DNA of 64,000 bases, taken from contig QIKP01000009.1 of NCBI GenBank assembly GCA_003233055.1, positions 1 to 64,000 of the forward strand, given 5' to 3'. The notes beneath the pieces were generated by a model. The model was not told the origin of the DNA, did no database searches, and saw only the letters and a program-made list of their open reading frames with translations. Positions 36,405 through 46,235 of this stretch are shown in pieces (the first letter of the stretch is position 1; the number at the start of each line of letters is the position of its first letter). A program made the translations under genes and the position numbers. Origin of the DNA: Planctomycetaceae bacterium. Its GTDB lineage: Bacteria > Planctomycetota > Planctomycetia > Pirellulales > Lacipirellulaceae.

Positions 36405-36818
36405 TTAGCACTCTTCGAGTGATTCGAGATGCCCGTGTGCCATTCCGAGCGCCTCGTCGACCAGTGCCTTGGCGGTTGGCGCGAGCTGGAGTGATTGCGA
36501 AATCTGGCGTAGCGTTTGGATGTCTTGTTGCTGGTATCGGATCGCTTGCGCTACGAGATACTCGATGGAAAGATCGTGGGCATCGGTGAAATCCATGGGG
36601 AATTCACCGATGCTAGGAAGAGCGCCGAGCCGATCGAGCTGCTCGCGGACGCGCATCGCAAGGAGCGTTTGGTCGACCTGGATGTCATCGAAAAGGAGCG
36701 GCAAGTCGCCGCAACCTGCCGGGATGTAGGGCCGAACATACGTGAGGTACTGCGGAAACGACCGTAGGAGGAGCCCGAGGAGTCGGTCGAGAACAAGGGC
36801 CACGTCGGTTCGTTTCAT
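36405..36818 (-). CDS. Conserved-looking protein of unknown function (helical)
   Basis: 137 residues from the ATG at 36818; a start at 36848 would add 10 residues. It is rich in Leu, Asp and Gln, without signal or membrane segments, and likely all-helical (VALVLDRLLGLLLRSFPQYLTYV, SIEYLVAQAIRYQQQDIQTLRQI). The second half could be a helical bundle reminiscent of ferritin-like folds, but clear metal ligands are not seen. It lies 20 nt upstream of tatD on the same strand, so it may be co-transcribed. I do not recognise a family. Confidence 0.7.
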   Translation of the reverse strand: MKRTDVALVLDRLLGLLLRSFPQYLTYVRPYIPAGCGDLPLLFDDIQVDQTLLAMRVREQLDRLGALPSIGEFPMDFTDAHDLSIEYLVAQAIRYQQQDIQTLRQISQSLQLAPTAKALVDEALGMAHGHLESLEEC

Positions 36819-36907
36819 GGTGGGTGGGCTGGGAAGCGTTGCGGTCATGGTCGTGTCAAAACGTATTCCTGGCCCTCCGCGGCCTGGGGACGGGCGGGCT
36901 TACCAAG

Positions 36908-38587
36908 TTACGGGAACAACTGCGTCGCGGCGTCGCGGGCAAGGTTCGTTAATGGGGCGGGGAATAGGAAGAGCAAAAACAGTGGTAGCGTCACCAACAC
37001 GACATAGACGACCGGTGTGAGGCCCAAAGTGAGAGGACCACGAGTGGCCGGCTCGGGGCGGAGGCACATCGTTTGAACGACGCGCCAGTAGTAGACGAGC
37101 GACACGACCGTGTTGAGGCCCGCAATCACTAGGAGGGTTAGCGTGAGTGGTGTGCCGGCTTGGGCGAGTACGGCAAATGCGGCAAACTTGCCAAGGAAAC
37201 CGGCGAGCGGGGGGATTCCGAGTAGGCTTGCCATGACGACGACCATGCAAGCGGTGACGACGGGTGCCGAGGAAATCAGCCCGCCGTAGTCTTCGATTTC
37301 CTCGCTGCCGATGGCGTTCCGAAGGAAGGCGATGATCGCAAACGCCGCAAGGTTCATAAACAGGTAAACGCCCAGATAAATCAATAGGCTTGCGACCGCT
37401 TGCTCTGCGCCTTCGGGGGAGCTGCCGGCGAGCAGAGCGACGGCTGCGATCGGCATCATCATGTAGCCGGCATGGGCGATCGTGGAATAGGCGAGCATCC
37501 GCTTGATGTTGGTTTGGCCGAAGGCAGCCAGGTTGCCAAACGTGCAAGTCACGGCAGCAACGATGCCGATGAACAGTGCGACGTAGGTTCGAACCGGGGC
37601 GAGCGGGGTGTCGAGGGGGATCTCCGAACTTCGTTCGGGCGTCGTGACAACGGTCGCGGTCGGGTCTTCGGAGAGCATCGCCGTCTGCGGAAGCGGGCTC
37701 GCCTGGGGGGCGCAGACCGCTAGGGTAACGCGGACCAATAGCGCGAGGGCGGCGGCTTTCGAGGCGACGGAGAGGAAGCCGGCCACTTCGGCCGTCCCCC
37801 CCTCGAACGCGTCGGGGCACCAGAAATGGAACGGGACGGCGGAGAGCTTGAATGCCAGGCCGACGCCTACCATCAATCCTGCGAGGACGAGTGCCGCGAG
37901 GGTTCCCAGCTCTTGTCCCTCGGCGATCATGCCAGGCAAATCGAGCTGGGCCAGTTGTAAACCGAGGGTCGGCAGGTGGGCGGTTCCCAAGAGCCCCGCA
38001 AGGAGGCTGATGCCATAGAGCATCACGCCGGCCGCCCCGGCACCGAAGATGGCGTACTTGAGTGCTGCTTCGCTTGCTCGACGGCGTCCCCTCAGGATGC
38101 CGACCAGCACGTACGACGGAACGCTCGCCATTTCGACGCCGAGGAAGATCGTCATCAAATGGTTGGCCGACGCCATGATGCACATGCCGAGCGTCGCTCC
38201 GAGCAGGAGGACGTAAAAATCTTGCCCCTCTATACGGTCGGCGAGTCCGGTTAGTTTCGTCAGCACGACCATCAGCACCGCAAACAAAAGTAGCACTAGC
38301 CGAAGATAAACCGTCACGCCATCGTAAACCAACATGCCGGTGAACAGTTCGGTCCGCTGCAACTGGTCGAGCGTCGCGAATCCATCGGTCGGTGCGGAAA
38401 GCGCGAGCGCTGCGATCGTCCCCACGATGGCGTAGAGGAACGGATCAACTCGTGAAAACCCCTTGATAAGCCTTGCCAAGAGCAACAGGACGATCGTTGC
38501 GCACAACACCATTTCCGGCCAGTAGAGCGGCAAGCTCACTTGCAGGGTGTCGTTTACCAGATTGTCAACGAGGGATTGAAAAGTCAC
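36908..38587 (-). CDS. nuoN: NADH-quinone oxidoreductase subunit N
   Basis: 559 residues. A GTG start at 38587 overlaps the nuoM stop by 4 nt. It has about 14 membrane segments, with KLSAVPFHFWCPDAFEGG and FGQTNIKRMLAYSTIAHAGYMMM, the proton-channel signatures of the NuoN family. It has an extra loop of about 40 polar residues (about 295-335). Last gene of the complex I cluster. Confidence 0.95.
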   Translation of the reverse strand: MTFQSLVDNLVNDTLQVSLPLYWPEMVLCATIVLLLLARLIKGFSRVDPFLYAIVGTIAALALSAPTDGFATLDQLQRTELFTGMLVYDGVTVYLRLVLLLFAVLMVVLTKLTGLADRIEGQDFYVLLLGATLGMCIMASANHLMTIFLGVEMASVPSYVLVGILRGRRRASEAALKYAIFGAGAAGVMLYGISLLAGLLGTAHLPTLGLQLAQLDLPGMIAEGQELGTLAALVLAGLMVGVGLAFKLSAVPFHFWCPDAFEGGTAEVAGFLSVASKAAALALLVRVTLAVCAPQASPLPQTAMLSEDPTATVVTTPERSSEIPLDTPLAPVRTYVALFIGIVAAVTCTFGNLAAFGQTNIKRMLAYSTIAHAGYMMMPIAAVALLAGSSPEGAEQAVASLLIYLGVYLFMNLAAFAIIAFLRNAIGSEEIEDYGGLISSAPVVTACMVVVMASLLGIPPLAGFLGKFAAFAVLAQAGTPLTLTLLVIAGLNTVVSLVYYWRVVQTMCLRPEPATRGPLTLGLTPVVYVVLVTLPLFLLFLFPAPLTNLARDAATQLFP

Positions 38588-40344
38588 GGAGAGGGTGTGG
38601 TTAGTTGTTGTTGGTGATGGTTTGTTAGCCGGCGGGCTTGTCGCGTTGTTTTTCCGCTGTCTTGCCGCGTCTCCTTCGCCTGATCATCGCGCTCTTTCCA
38701 CTCTGCAAGGCGTTCGACGGTTTGGCTGACCGAAGGTTCCATCGTGTCGAGGAGGGCTCTCGGGTAGACGCCGAAGAGGAGGGCGAGCGCGAGAAGCGGG
38801 GCGGCGATCGAGAGTTCTCGTTTGGTGATGGGGGTGAGGGCTTCGGCGTGAGGGCCCGTGTAGTCGGCACCGAGGTAAACACGCTGGAGTGTCCACAGGA
38901 TGTAGCCGGCGGTGAGAATGACCACCGCTGCAGAGACGACCGCCAGGGGGATGCTGAACTTCCAGGTCGCCAAAACGACGAAGAACTCGCCGATGAACCC
39001 GCAAAGCCCTGGCAGCCCCAGGCCGGCGAAAAAGATTCCAATGGCCAGTCCACTAGAGAGAGGCATCTTGCCGAAGATGCCTCCAAATTGGTTGAGGTCG
39101 CGGTGATGGACTCGGTCGTAGAGGAGGCCCACCATGAAGAACATGCCGGCGGAGCTGATGCCATGAGCGATCATCTGAAACAGGGCTCCGTTCATGCCCA
39201 TCTTCCAGTAGTCGGGGTTGTAATCGGTGCCGGCTGTCGCGCTCCAAACACCCAACCCAAGGACGACGTAACCCATGTGGCTGATCGAGCTGTAGGCGAC
39301 CAATCGCTTGAAGTCGGTCTGTGCGAGTGCGGCAAACGCTCCGTACACCATGCTGACCACACCAAGGGTGCAGACGAACATCGCCAGGTCGTACGCTGCC
39401 TCGGGGCAGATGGGATAAGCAATGCGCAGGAGGCCATAGCCGCCCATTTTTAGCAGGATACCAGCCAGGATCATGGAGATGGGTGTCGGGGCTTCGACAT
39501 GGGCGTCGGGGAGCCAAGTATGGAGCGGGACACTGGGCACTTTGATCACAAAGCCGACGAACAGCAGCAGGAACGCCCACCATTCGTAAGTCTTTCCGGC
39601 GAGCCGGTTCTTGAATTGGTCGGTTGTTTGCCCCAGTTCTTGGAGGGCGAGTAGGTTGAAGGTATGTTGCGGCGTGTCGGCAGCTTGGATCGCCTCGATG
39701 TCGGTTTGTGAGATGCCTACCTCCGCAAGCAGGCCCGCATCGAGAGGCCGCAAGTCGCTGGAGTAGTAAAGCATGAGGAGTGCGATCAGCATTAGCACGC
39801 TTCCGAAGAGCGTGAAGAGGAAGAATTTGATCGCCGCGTATTCCCGTCGCGGCCCGCCCCAGACGCCGATGAGGAAGTACATCGGCAGGAGCATGACTTC
39901 CCAGAAGACGTAGAAAAGGAAGAAGTCGAGGGCCAGGAAGACGCCGATCATGCCTGTTTCGAGAAGGAGAAACAACATGCAGTAGGCTTTGACATGTTTG
40001 GTAATCGGCCAACTCGCTCCCATGGCGAGCATCGAGATGAGCGTCGTCAACACGACGAGCGGCAAGCTGATGCCGTCGATGCCCATCATGTAGTGGACCT
40101 GGAAGGAAGGAATCCAATCGACGGAAAAAACATGCTGCATCCCCGGCTCGCCGATTTGGAACGCAATGCCAGGCCAGCCGACGAGCATTCCAAGTGACAG
40201 CAGGAACGCAACCACCGTTGCGCCGAGCGTCCACTTTTTGACGAACTCGTCCTGGTCCTTCGGCAGAAAACAGACCACCACGGCTGCTGCGGCGGGCAGA
40301 AACGTGAGGAGGCTCAAGTAGGTGGCGGGGGAGTGGAGGTTCAT
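38584..40344 (-). CDS. nuoM: NADH-quinone oxidoreductase subunit M
   Basis: 586 residues. Signatures KVPSVPLHTWLPDAHVEAPTPISMILAGILLKMGGYGLLRI and FKRLVAYSSISHMGYV identify the antiporter-like subunit M. The polar C-terminal tail of about 40 residues is unusual. It overlaps nuoN and lies 75 nt after nuoL. Confidence 0.96.
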   Translation of the reverse strand: MNLHSPATYLSLLTFLPAAAAVVVCFLPKDQDEFVKKWTLGATVVAFLLSLGMLVGWPGIAFQIGEPGMQHVFSVDWIPSFQVHYMMGIDGISLPLVVLTTLISMLAMGASWPITKHVKAYCMLFLLLETGMIGVFLALDFFLFYVFWEVMLLPMYFLIGVWGGPRREYAAIKFFLFTLFGSVLMLIALLMLYYSSDLRPLDAGLLAEVGISQTDIEAIQAADTPQHTFNLLALQELGQTTDQFKNRLAGKTYEWWAFLLLFVGFVIKVPSVPLHTWLPDAHVEAPTPISMILAGILLKMGGYGLLRIAYPICPEAAYDLAMFVCTLGVVSMVYGAFAALAQTDFKRLVAYSSISHMGYVVLGLGVWSATAGTDYNPDYWKMGMNGALFQMIAHGISSAGMFFMVGLLYDRVHHRDLNQFGGIFGKMPLSSGLAIGIFFAGLGLPGLCGFIGEFFVVLATWKFSIPLAVVSAAVVILTAGYILWTLQRVYLGADYTGPHAEALTPITKRELSIAAPLLALALLFGVYPRALLDTMEPSVSQTVERLAEWKERDDQAKETRQDSGKTTRQARRLTNHHQQQLTTPSP

Positions 40345-40419
40345 GGGGATTGGTCAGTTGTCGTGCTGTTGTCCGTGGATAGTGGTCACACTAGGGTCCG
40401 GCTGTTGTTTTCGTTTCTT

Positions 40420-42648
40420 TTATCCGGCGACGGCAAATTTCCAATAAAGGCTTGCGACGGCGAACAGCCCAAGGGTGCCGGCAACGAGGAAGAGGACGTA
40501 CTGTCGTAAGCTGCCCGACTGGAGTTGGCGGAGCGAGAGGCCCGTGTTCCAAGTTTGGTCCGCCAAGGTGTGGAGCGATCCGTCGATGGCGCGGCGGTCG
40601 AGGAGGGAGTCCAGCAGGCGAGCCACCAGCCGACTCACGTGGGTGATGCCGTGGACAAGGGGATCGATCAGCCAGTGGTCGATGCTGGCGAAGAAACGGC
40701 TTAGCCAGAGGGTCGGTTTGACTAGCGTCCAATCGTACAGCTCGTCGAACCACCATTGGTTCCACAAAAAGCTGTGAATCGGTCGGAACGACTGGCGAAT
40801 TTCCTCGGCACGGAGCCATTTCCAAAGGTAAGTCATCGTGGCGAGCAGTAAGCCACCCATCGCCGCAGAAAACGTGGTCCAACCGGCGGGAACTTGGATC
40901 TCGGGAGCGTGACTGAGGTGCTCGTCGGGAATTGTTAGCGAGGAGAGCCACTCGCCCTGCACGGTTTCCTGCGTCCCAGCAGGGCGGGCCTGCTCCAGCA
41001 GGCTGGTCACCGAGAGTTCCGAAAACGGCCAGACCCATCCGATGCTAACTGCCAAGGTGGCGAGGAGCACGAGGGGTGCGATCATCGAGAGGGGCGACTC
41101 ATGAGCATGGGCATAGCGATCGGCGTTGCGAGGTTCGCCGGCGAAGGTCAGGTACCAAAGGCGGAACATGTAAAGCGCCGTCAACATGGCTCCCGCAACC
41201 GGTACCCAGAGCAGCAAGCCGTAAACGGGCGCCGGATTCGCGCCGGCAAAACTCCATGCCTGCTCGAGGATGGCGTCCTTCGAGAAAAACCCGGAGAAGC
41301 CAATTCCCCAGGCAGGCACGCCCGCGCCGATGATCGCCAGGCAGCCGACAAGCATCGTGTAGGCGGTCCAGGGCATCTTCTTCCGGAGGCCGCCCATCTC
41401 GCGCAGGTCGTTGGTATGGACCGCATGAATGACCGATCCCGAACAGAGAAACAGCAGGCTCTTAAAGAAGGCATGCGTGATGAGGTGAAACAATCCAGCC
41501 ACCCAGCCGCCCAGGCCGAGCGAGAGCATCATGTAGCCAAGCTGGCTGATGGTGGAGTAGGCGAGGACCCGTTTGATGTCGACGGCGGTGATGGCGATGG
41601 TTGCCGCCATGGCGAGGGTGATGGCGCCAACAACGGCAATCACCAGCAGCACCTCAGGAACAAAGATTGGATAGCACCGACCAACGAGGTAAACGCCGGC
41701 GGCGACCATCGTTGCGGAGTGAACCAGCGCGGAGACGGGTGTCGGGCCTTCCATCGCGTCGGGGAGCCAGGTGTGGAGCGGGAACTGGGCGCTCTTGCCG
41801 ATGCAGCCGCAGAAGAGGCCGATGCCCGCGACCACAAGGAGCGGGTAACTTAGCCCGCCCGCTGAAGCGGGCTCGGCCAGTTGGGGGAAGATTTGATCGA
41901 AGTGGAGCGTGCCGAGGCTCGACCAGAGAGTCATTAGCCCAATCAGCATACCGAAATCGCCAACACGGTTGACGATGAAGGCCTTGTTGGCGGCGTTCGT
42001 GGCGCTCGGACGTTCGATGTAGAAGCCGATCAGGAAGTAGGAGCAGATGCCGACCAGCTCCCAAAAGACAAACACCATCGCTAGATTACCCGCGATCACC
42101 ACTCCCAGCATGCTGAAAGTAAAGAGCGATAGGTACTGGAAGAAACGGTGGTAGCGCCCCGGACGGTGAAGGGCCTTCCCGTCTCGAGTTGCCACTTCGT
42201 TATCGACCACGTCGGCCAGTTCTTCGTGCATGTAGCCCCACGAATAGACATGCACGCAGGTGGCAATGAGCGTGACCATGCAGAACATCGTGACGGTGAG
42301 GGTGTCGATGTAGTAGCCAATCGCGAGATGCAGGTCGCCAAACGAGGCGAGCGAATAGAAGTCGCCCGAATAGTGAGGGGGTGCATGCGCGGTGCCGGGA
42401 TGTCCGCCTGGGTGTTCGGCCCCGAGCGGGTGGTTGGTAAGCCAGATCGCCATGGCGAGGAGGCTCAGAAGAAAGCTCGCTCCGCAGGCGGCGGAAGCGA
42501 CCACGCCGGCAATTTTTTGCGATCGGTAGCTGGCGTGATGGCCCTGAATCTGAGGCAGGCTCCCCCCGATCGAGACGATGGCGAACGACGCCAGTGGCAG
42601 GAGCCAGGCGAGTCCGAGAAGCAGTGGTAGCCAAGTCTGAAGGTCCAC
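40420..42648 (-). CDS. nuoL: NADH-quinone oxidoreductase subunit L
   Basis: 742 residues with a GTG start at 42648, 2 nt after nuoK. Motifs: KSAQFPLHTWLPDAMEGPTPVSALVHSATMVAAGVYL and IKRVLAYSTISQLGYMML; a long C-terminal part carries the lateral helix. Residues 259-266 (EPASAGGL) are encoded by a palindromic element shared with the glycerate kinase gene. Confidence 0.96.
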   Translation of the reverse strand: MDLQTWLPLLLGLAWLLPLASFAIVSIGGSLPQIQGHHASYRSQKIAGVVASAACGASFLLSLLAMAIWLTNHPLGAEHPGGHPGTAHAPPHYSGDFYSLASFGDLHLAIGYYIDTLTVTMFCMVTLIATCVHVYSWGYMHEELADVVDNEVATRDGKALHRPGRYHRFFQYLSLFTFSMLGVVIAGNLAMVFVFWELVGICSYFLIGFYIERPSATNAANKAFIVNRVGDFGMLIGLMTLWSSLGTLHFDQIFPQLAEPASAGGLSYPLLVVAGIGLFCGCIGKSAQFPLHTWLPDAMEGPTPVSALVHSATMVAAGVYLVGRCYPIFVPEVLLVIAVVGAITLAMAATIAITAVDIKRVLAYSTISQLGYMMLSLGLGGWVAGLFHLITHAFFKSLLFLCSGSVIHAVHTNDLREMGGLRKKMPWTAYTMLVGCLAIIGAGVPAWGIGFSGFFSKDAILEQAWSFAGANPAPVYGLLLWVPVAGAMLTALYMFRLWYLTFAGEPRNADRYAHAHESPLSMIAPLVLLATLAVSIGWVWPFSELSVTSLLEQARPAGTQETVQGEWLSSLTIPDEHLSHAPEIQVPAGWTTFSAAMGGLLLATMTYLWKWLRAEEIRQSFRPIHSFLWNQWWFDELYDWTLVKPTLWLSRFFASIDHWLIDPLVHGITHVSRLVARLLDSLLDRRAIDGSLHTLADQTWNTGLSLRQLQSGSLRQYVLFLVAGTLGLFAVASLYWKFAVAG
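41851..41874 (-). repeat. In-frame palindromic element within nuoL
   Basis: 24 bp (8 codons). The first 18 bp on the minus strand are identical to 10528-10545. The rest corresponds to the kinase copy with 9 bp removed (AGGCCGGGC). It falls in a loop just before the KSAQFPLHTW helix. Confidence 0.8.
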
Positions 42649-42650
42649 GT

Positions 42651-43013
42651 CTATCCGCGAAGTTGGTCAGCCTGGTCGATATCGACCGAGCCAGCGCTAT
42701 TGTAAAAGTTGAGTGTAATGGCCAGCAGCACGGCCGCCTCGGCTGCCGCCAGCACGATAACAAACAGGGCCATCAACTGGCCATCCAGCCCAAGCGTGGC
42801 GTTCTCGCCTTGCAAATAAGGGCTGCCCATGGCAATCAAGTTGATGTTGGCCCCGTTGAGAACTAGCTCGACCCCCATCAAAACGCCCAAGGCATTCCGC
42901 TTGGTCGCCATGCAAACGATGCCACACGTAAACAGCACCGCCCCAACCACCATGTAGTGGGCGACACCGACTGGTTCGCTGAGCAAGTTGGCTAGGAGAA
43001 AGTTCATGGTCAT
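42651..43013 (-). CDS. nuoK: NADH-quinone oxidoreductase subunit K
   Basis: 120 residues (118 if the second ATG at 43007 is used). Three membrane segments carry the conserved glutamates in GVLMGVELVLNGANIN and LAAAEAAVLLAI, which take part in proton pumping. The start is 25 nt after nuoJ. Confidence 0.96.
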   Translation of the reverse strand: MTMNFLLANLLSEPVGVAHYMVVGAVLFTCGIVCMATKRNALGVLMGVELVLNGANINLIAMGSPYLQGENATLGLDGQLMALFVIVLAAAEAAVLLAITLNFYNSAGSVDIDQADQLRG

Positions 43014-43038
43014 TTCGTAGAACGGAATGAATTAACGG

Positions 43039-43614
43039 CTACGTGGAGCGGCGTTTGGCTCGGGCGAGGTAGGCAGCACCGACCAGTACGACGAGCAGGT
43101 GGACCGAAATTATAATAAAGGGAAACAGGTAACCCGACATGCCTTGGCGGATTCGAGGGTCGGGTTGATCGAGTTGGTCGACACGATAGCCTTCGAGCGC
43201 CATACCAATCGGCGTGGCGGTGAGGAGAGGGGTATTTGGGTCGACGGCCGGGCGGTGGGTGGGCTGCCAAGCAGGGACGTGGAACGCCGTGAAGGAGAGG
43301 ACAAACAGCAGCGTTCCTCCAAGCACCAGTGCGGTGAGCATCTGACCGCTGGAGGTCCGCATCGAGACGAAGGGGGACTGCGACGTGAGCATCACTCCAA
43401 ACACCAAGAGGACCATCGTGCCGCCGACGTAGATCATCAGTTGCATCGCGCCAACAAAGTCGGCACCAGCAAGAAAAAACAATCCCGAAGTCGCCGCGAG
43501 CGACAGCACTAGATAGAACGCCATGCGGACGATGTTCGATGCCAAGACAACCGCCACCGCGAAGAGGCAAGCGAAACCGCCGAACAGGAGAAAGAAAAAG
43601 GAGGGCCAGTGCAT
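43039..43614 (-). CDS. nuoJ: NADH-quinone oxidoreductase subunit J
   Basis: 191 residues. The start codon overlaps the nuoH stop (TAATG at 43612-43616). Five membrane segments are predicted, with the NuoJ signature AMQLMIYVGGTMVLLVFGVML. nuoI normally lies between nuoH and nuoJ and is absent. Confidence 0.95.
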   Translation of the reverse strand: MHWPSFFFLLFGGFACLFAVAVVLASNIVRMAFYLVLSLAATSGLFFLAGADFVGAMQLMIYVGGTMVLLVFGVMLTSQSPFVSMRTSSGQMLTALVLGGTLLFVLSFTAFHVPAWQPTHRPAVDPNTPLLTATPIGMALEGYRVDQLDQPDPRIRQGMSGYLFPFIIISVHLLVVLVGAAYLARAKRRST

Positions 43615-44843
43615 TAGAGGTTGCCTCCCTTTTGCAAGCGAGGGGTTGCCGACGGTTCGGCCAGCAGTCGGTTTGCCTCCGGCGCTTGCAGCAATCCGGC
43701 GAAGACCCGGTCAGGCATCGCCATGTGCCACGTGGCCGCGCCAAGGAACATGGCCGCTGCGATCGGCGTGCAGTATTTGAGGCAGGTGGTGAGGACCTGG
43801 TCGATGCGCAGTCGGGGGAGTGTCCAGCGGACCCAAATCATCACGGTCACCAACAGCACCGCTTTGGCCAGCAGGTTGACCATGCCGAGCAGATTGCCAA
43901 GGTACCCCCAGACAGGACCATTTTCCCAAGCGAGCCCGAGCAACGATGCGACGGGTACCGGGCCATGCCATCCGCCCAGAAAGAGAATGGCCCCGAGCAG
44001 GCTGACCGCCAACATTGATCCATACTCGGCCATGAAAAAGAAGCTCCATCGCAGTCCGGAGTATTCGGTATGAAATCCTGCCACGAGTTCGCTTTCCGCC
44101 TCGGCCAAGTCAAACGGCGCGCGGTTGACGCTCGCGGTGGCGCAGGTGAAGTAAACCCAAAAAATGACGAACGTAAAGGGATCATGCAATAAGTACCAGT
44201 TGGTAAACCAACCTTGCTGTTTATCACCCAGATGGACGAGGTCCATCGACCCGGCGAGCATCACCGGGACGACGACGCAGAGCCCGAGCGGAACTTCGTA
44301 GCTGACGACTTGTGCCGCTTCGCGCATCGCCCCAAAGAGCGACCACTTCGACGCCGATGCGTAGCCTGCGAGAATGACGCTAAAGACCTCGATCCCCATC
44401 ACTGCTAGGACGAAAAAGACCCCGACGTTCAGGTGCTGAGCGACGAACGGGAAGTCTTGTCCCGCGAAGGGGATGGCGATGAACGCGCCGAGTGACGCGC
44501 AGAAGCCGACGTAGGGAGCGATGCGGAACAAGAAAAGGTCCGCACCGGTTGGCGTCAGGTCTTCTTTAGTGAGCAGCTTGAGCCCGTCCGCCAAGGTTTG
44601 CAACCAGCCAAACTTCCCCCCCACTCGCGTCGGGCCGAGGCGATCTTGAATGCGCCCGGCGATCTTGCGCTCCATCCAGATAAAGACCAGGGCGCTGACC
44701 GCCACGAGATGGAGCAGCAAGCCGACGTAAAGGAAGGCGGCGATCAGGTGGCCTGCGACGTGATCTTCCGGGACCGATCGACCGAGCAGTCCCGTGAGCT
44801 TGTCGAGCAAGAAATTAAGGGAATTCGCCACGTCGCGGTCCAT
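43614..44843 (-). CDS. nuoH: NADH-quinone oxidoreductase subunit H
   Basis: 409 residues from the ATG at 44843. The quinone-site region is clear: WMERKIAGRIQDRLGPTRVGGKFGWLQTLADGLKLLTKED, then DLAEAESELVAGFHTEYSG. It forms the membrane end of the quinone tunnel. The C-terminus has an extra polar tail. Confidence 0.96.
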   Translation of the reverse strand: MDRDVANSLNFLLDKLTGLLGRSVPEDHVAGHLIAAFLYVGLLLHLVAVSALVFIWMERKIAGRIQDRLGPTRVGGKFGWLQTLADGLKLLTKEDLTPTGADLFLFRIAPYVGFCASLGAFIAIPFAGQDFPFVAQHLNVGVFFVLAVMGIEVFSVILAGYASASKWSLFGAMREAAQVVSYEVPLGLCVVVPVMLAGSMDLVHLGDKQQGWFTNWYLLHDPFTFVIFWVYFTCATASVNRAPFDLAEAESELVAGFHTEYSGLRWSFFFMAEYGSMLAVSLLGAILFLGGWHGPVPVASLLGLAWENGPVWGYLGNLLGMVNLLAKAVLLVTVMIWVRWTLPRLRIDQVLTTCLKYCTPIAAAMFLGAATWHMAMPDRVFAGLLQAPEANRLLAEPSATPRLQKGGNL

Positions 44844-44948
44844 GCACACTGCGGAGGCAAGAAGTCGAACAAACGCCGTAAATATCGCACAGGTTCTGTG
44901 AAGTGTCGAGGGTCGTCACGCGGAGTGAAATTGGCAGCTCCCATAGGG

Positions 44949-46154
44949 CTACCGATCGATCTCCCCCATTACCACATCGAGCGAACCAACCACCGCTGGC
45001 ACATCGGCGATGAGGCAACCTCGGCAGAGCTCCGGTGTGACGGACAGGTTGGAGAAGCAACTGCTGCGGACCCGCACTCGCCAGGGAATCGCCTTGCCGT
45101 CCGAGACGAGGTAAAAGCCCATCTGCCCGCGTGGGGCTTCGGTTTCGAGGTAAACCTCGCCTGGTGGCAGTTTTTGATTCAGCTTGATCGGCTCGCCATG
45201 GCTCCCTTCGCTTGCCTGGTATTTCTCCATGGCTTGTCGAACCAGCCCTACCGATTGGACTACCTCGAGCATCCGAACATAAAACCGATGCCAGCAGTCG
45301 CCCAGCATCGTCTCGATCGGGACCGGCGGGTAGTCTTGGTCTTGCGGATAGTGGCCGTCCCGCTCGCAAATGATCTCGAAGTTGTAGTCGTCGTACATCG
45401 ACGTGTAAATCGTCTCGCCGTCGCGGCGAAGATCGTGGTCGACACCACTCCCGCGAAGCACCGGGCCGCTGCAACCGTAGTCGATCGCCATTTCGGGCGA
45501 GAGAAGACCAATGCCAGCAGTTCGCTTGATGAAGATCGTATTGGTGGTGAGCAGTGTGTGGTACTCGTCGATCACCGGAACGAACTGATCGAGAAACGCC
45601 TCGCACTTTTCAAGCCAACCCTTAGGCAAGTCAGCCGTTGCACCACCCACCGTGAGGTAGCTGTAGGTGAGCCGCGCGCCACACGCCTCCTCGAACAGGT
45701 CGAGGATTTTTTCCCGCTCGCGAAAAGCGTAGAGAAAGGGGCTGAAAGTCCCCAGGTCGAGCCCATACGCTCCCATGCCAACGAGATGACTGGCGATGCG
45801 ACCCATCTCAGCGATGAGGACGCGCAGGTGCCGGCCTTTCTCGGGCACCCGAAGGTCGAGCAGTTTCTCAACCGTGAGCGCCCAGCCGAGGTTCATGTTC
45901 ATCCCGGCCAGGTAGTCCATCCGGTCGGTGTACGGAATGTACTGCCGAGGGGTGAGGTTCTCGCCAATTTTTTCCGCGCAGCGGTGCAGGTAGCCAATGT
46001 GCGGCGTGACCTCCGAGACGACCTCGCCATCGGTCCGCAGCACCAGCCGAAGCACGCCATGCGTACTCGGATGCTGCGGGCCCATGTTGACCAACATTTC
46101 GTCGGTACGAACATCAACTTCGATAACGCGAGGATCTTCTACGGTCGTTGCCAT
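44949..46154 (-). CDS. nuoD: NADH-quinone oxidoreductase subunit D
   Basis: 401 residues from the ATG at 46154. Family motifs: NMGPQHPSTHGVLRLVLRTDGE, IGYLHRCAEK and GPVLRGSGVDHDLRR; C-terminal DVVMGEIDR. This peripheral-arm 49-kDa subunit forms the quinone cavity together with NuoB, whose gene is not here. Confidence 0.97.
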   Translation of the reverse strand: MATTVEDPRVIEVDVRTDEMLVNMGPQHPSTHGVLRLVLRTDGEVVSEVTPHIGYLHRCAEKIGENLTPRQYIPYTDRMDYLAGMNMNLGWALTVEKLLDLRVPEKGRHLRVLIAEMGRIASHLVGMGAYGLDLGTFSPFLYAFREREKILDLFEEACGARLTYSYLTVGGATADLPKGWLEKCEAFLDQFVPVIDEYHTLLTTNTIFIKRTAGIGLLSPEMAIDYGCSGPVLRGSGVDHDLRRDGETIYTSMYDDYNFEIICERDGHYPQDQDYPPVPIETMLGDCWHRFYVRMLEVVQSVGLVRQAMEKYQASEGSHGEPIKLNQKLPPGEVYLETEAPRGQMGFYLVSDGKAIPWRVRVRSSCFSNLSVTPELCRGCLIADVPAVVGSLDVVMGEIDR

Positions 46155-46235
46155 GGGGCGGTTATCAGTAATTGGTTGTCGGTGATTGGTGGCCAGTGAT
46201 TGGTTGTCAGTCGAGTCATTGCCTGGGCCTCTCGC

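Noticed and set aside
36401-36417. TTAGCACTC followed by GAGTG, resembling half a CIRCE heat-shock operator
   Set aside because: The spacer is 3 bp rather than 9, the right arm is cut short, and it lies at the end of an unknown gene, not before a chaperone operon.
43010-43744. A 244-residue Arg/Pro-rich frame overlapping nuoJ and the end of nuoH
   Set aside because: It is in the wrong frame relative to the clear NuoJ and NuoH proteins and shows no motif, so it is a shadow.
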